Made by a program: the position numbers and the translations under genes
Notes under the pieces: generated by a model
Told to the model about the DNA's origin: nothing
The model's input: the letters and a program-made list of their open reading frames with translations, nothing else
The model's database searches: none
Assembly: GCF_021155775.2 (NCBI RefSeq)
Contig: NC_060236.1
Coordinates: 10,151,087-10,215,086 of the forward strand
Direction: 5' to 3'
DNA from: Neodiprion pinetum
Lineage: Eukaryota > Arthropoda > Insecta > Hymenoptera > Diprionidae
Length of the DNA: 64,000 nucleotides
Shown here: piece after piece, positions 62,726 through 64,000 of the stretch
Layout of the letters: every line of letters begins with the position of its first letter
Numbering within the stretch: the first letter of the stretch is position 1

Positions 62726-64000
62726 CAACAGAACGTTTGGCTGCTAATTCCGGCTGCTACCTTCAGCCTCGTAATTCCCCCCACAAGTGCATGACAAGAA
62801 AGAGTTCGCGAATCAGCGTCTAACTACAGCAGCGCGTTTCAAATTTTGGAATCCCCGCATTTTGGGGATCGCGCAGACTTCGGACTGGAAGGCGCGAATG
62901 ATAGATACCTGTAGTTGCAGGAACAAAACCTTCCCGGATTCACGTCCACTCACCTAGTAACAGGGTAATCATCCCACGTACGCTTGGGTCTATGGTGGAG
63001 GAGGATCGCGCAATGATCAAGCACACTAACACACTCTCGGATACATCGATAGGCCCGGAAGCGCATCGTGCACACCTCAGTCGGTATCGGAAAGCGATTA
63101 CCGCTGAAACGTATGGCCATCATTATTGTCACGGTCATTATTATTAGCGCGGATGCTGCGCTGCACCGTTGCACCGGTGCCTAGGTATGTACCTACAACA
63201 AACGGGCATGAATATCCCACGTAAGCGAGACCGTTATTCAGCAAACTACGTTATTAACCGCTGTTACACGTATCTGCGACGGCGCAATCCCTGCGATTTA
63301 CTGGATTTTTATGTTCCCTGGTTTACTGTTTTCACCATTTCCACAAAGCCCACGAAACGATATTTTTCGCTGCTGGTACTCCCCGTTGTACGTTGTTCCA
63401 CTGTACCATGCTGTCCGTCAACTTCTTGTCTACGGAAACAGGTGACGCATACCGTTCGACGATTCGTAAGAGACGAATTAGTCCGTAGAAGTTGCATCGT
63501 TGATTTTCAGTATCATGGACGAAGAACGTGTATTATAGTTTGCTAATTTTTTGCTACGTACGATTTTAAAATCGAATGAGTGGATATTTTCATCTCAATT
63601 ATTACTATGAGATCTTCAGAATAAATGCAGTAATATCAAAAAATATACGAATTCAGGTTAAACTATAGGATTCGAAAATTAAAATGGTTAGAATAAATAC
63701 AGTCTTAAAAAGAAAAAGAAAAAAAAATAGGGGAATTTAGGCAATTGTATTTTTTGGCTTCCTATATTTTTACCCTTTTACAGTTTCAAGTTCTGTTCTT
63801 ATTGTCGCTTCTTTCGGTATTCGACATAAGAGATTGCAGTGATTCTTGTATCGTGTGGCCATTGTACTTTTTGACCATTGGCTGTCGGAAAAACTTTGAA
63901 TTTGACAAACATGTGATATCCTGTAATTTCACAATATTCCTGATTAAAAATTACTAGACTAGGAAACTGTGTATTTGCATCTGAAATTCGATCAGTTAAG
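62726..64000. other. Unassigned window end
   Basis: No gene I can support. On the minus strand a frame from 63174 to 62956 ends at a donor-like ACTAG|GTGAGT and has a hydrophobic N-terminal stretch. It could be an upstream exon, but the sequence matches no receptor domain I know. Confidence 0.3.

Noticed and set aside
62385..62747. 120-codon + strand frame
   Set aside because: Lies across the TTCCGAA foldback element, and its Phe/Asn/Ser repeats come from the repeat words.
62956..63174. Minus-strand frame with signal-peptide-like start and good donor
   Set aside because: Cys pattern does not match a Methuselah ectodomain and it cannot be joined to the TM4 exon. It remains only a weak possibility.

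Overview
The window is animal, most likely insect, nuclear DNA. It is AT-rich, the genes are split by GT-AG introns, and the recognisable proteins include a G-alpha of the concertina (G12/13) class and a Methuselah-type class B receptor, a family best known from arthropods. Many short palindromic transposons and decayed transposon genes lie around and inside the genes. A hymenopteran is plausible but not proven from the sequence. There is no prokaryotic operon, CRISPR array or phage.

Layout: (1) 1-5.5 kb is a transposon graveyard: a broken YqaJ-nuclease gene, a 135-bp tandem repeat, a minisatellite, a decayed pogo/CENP-B-type transposase on the minus strand, and a hAT-type MITE with perfect 8-bp target duplications inside another inverted-repeat element. 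(2) 8.4-10.7 kb holds the four-exon concertina-like G-alpha gene (369 aa, + strand), with a possible divergent exon just upstream. (3) 10.7-19.5 kb is gene-poor and holds microsatellites, a decayed OTU-protease gene followed by GC palindromes, and two back-to-back MITEs. (4) 19.8-25.8 kb is a compact pair on the + strand: an intronless MKRN2OS/DUF4796-like gene, then 200 bp later a nine-exon MTO1 gene (662 aa) whose introns 3, 6 and 8 each carry a palindromic MITE. (5) 25.8-32.3 kb is intergenic with two inverted-repeat elements. (6) 32.3 kb to the window end is the 3' part of a minus-strand Methuselah-like receptor. Three exons (TM4, TM5, TM6-7 plus tail) are separated by introns of 8.7 and 9.6 kb, and the upstream exons were not found. 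Two long foldback elements lie at 59.8-60.4 and 62.1-62.7 kb.

The genes do not form a pathway. Gα12/13 signals to RhoGEF and actomyosin, MTO1 modifies mitochondrial tRNA wobble uridine, the Methuselah-like protein is a membrane receptor, and the MKRN2OS family has no settled function. I found no convincing new multi-gene system. The most useful leads are a possible permuted-papain His/Cys pair in the MKRN2OS-like protein, the unusual density of long foldback elements (three inside MTO1 introns), and the OTU relic followed by GC palindromes. Exon limits were set by hand from reading frame, homology recalled from memory and splice sites, and have no transcript support.
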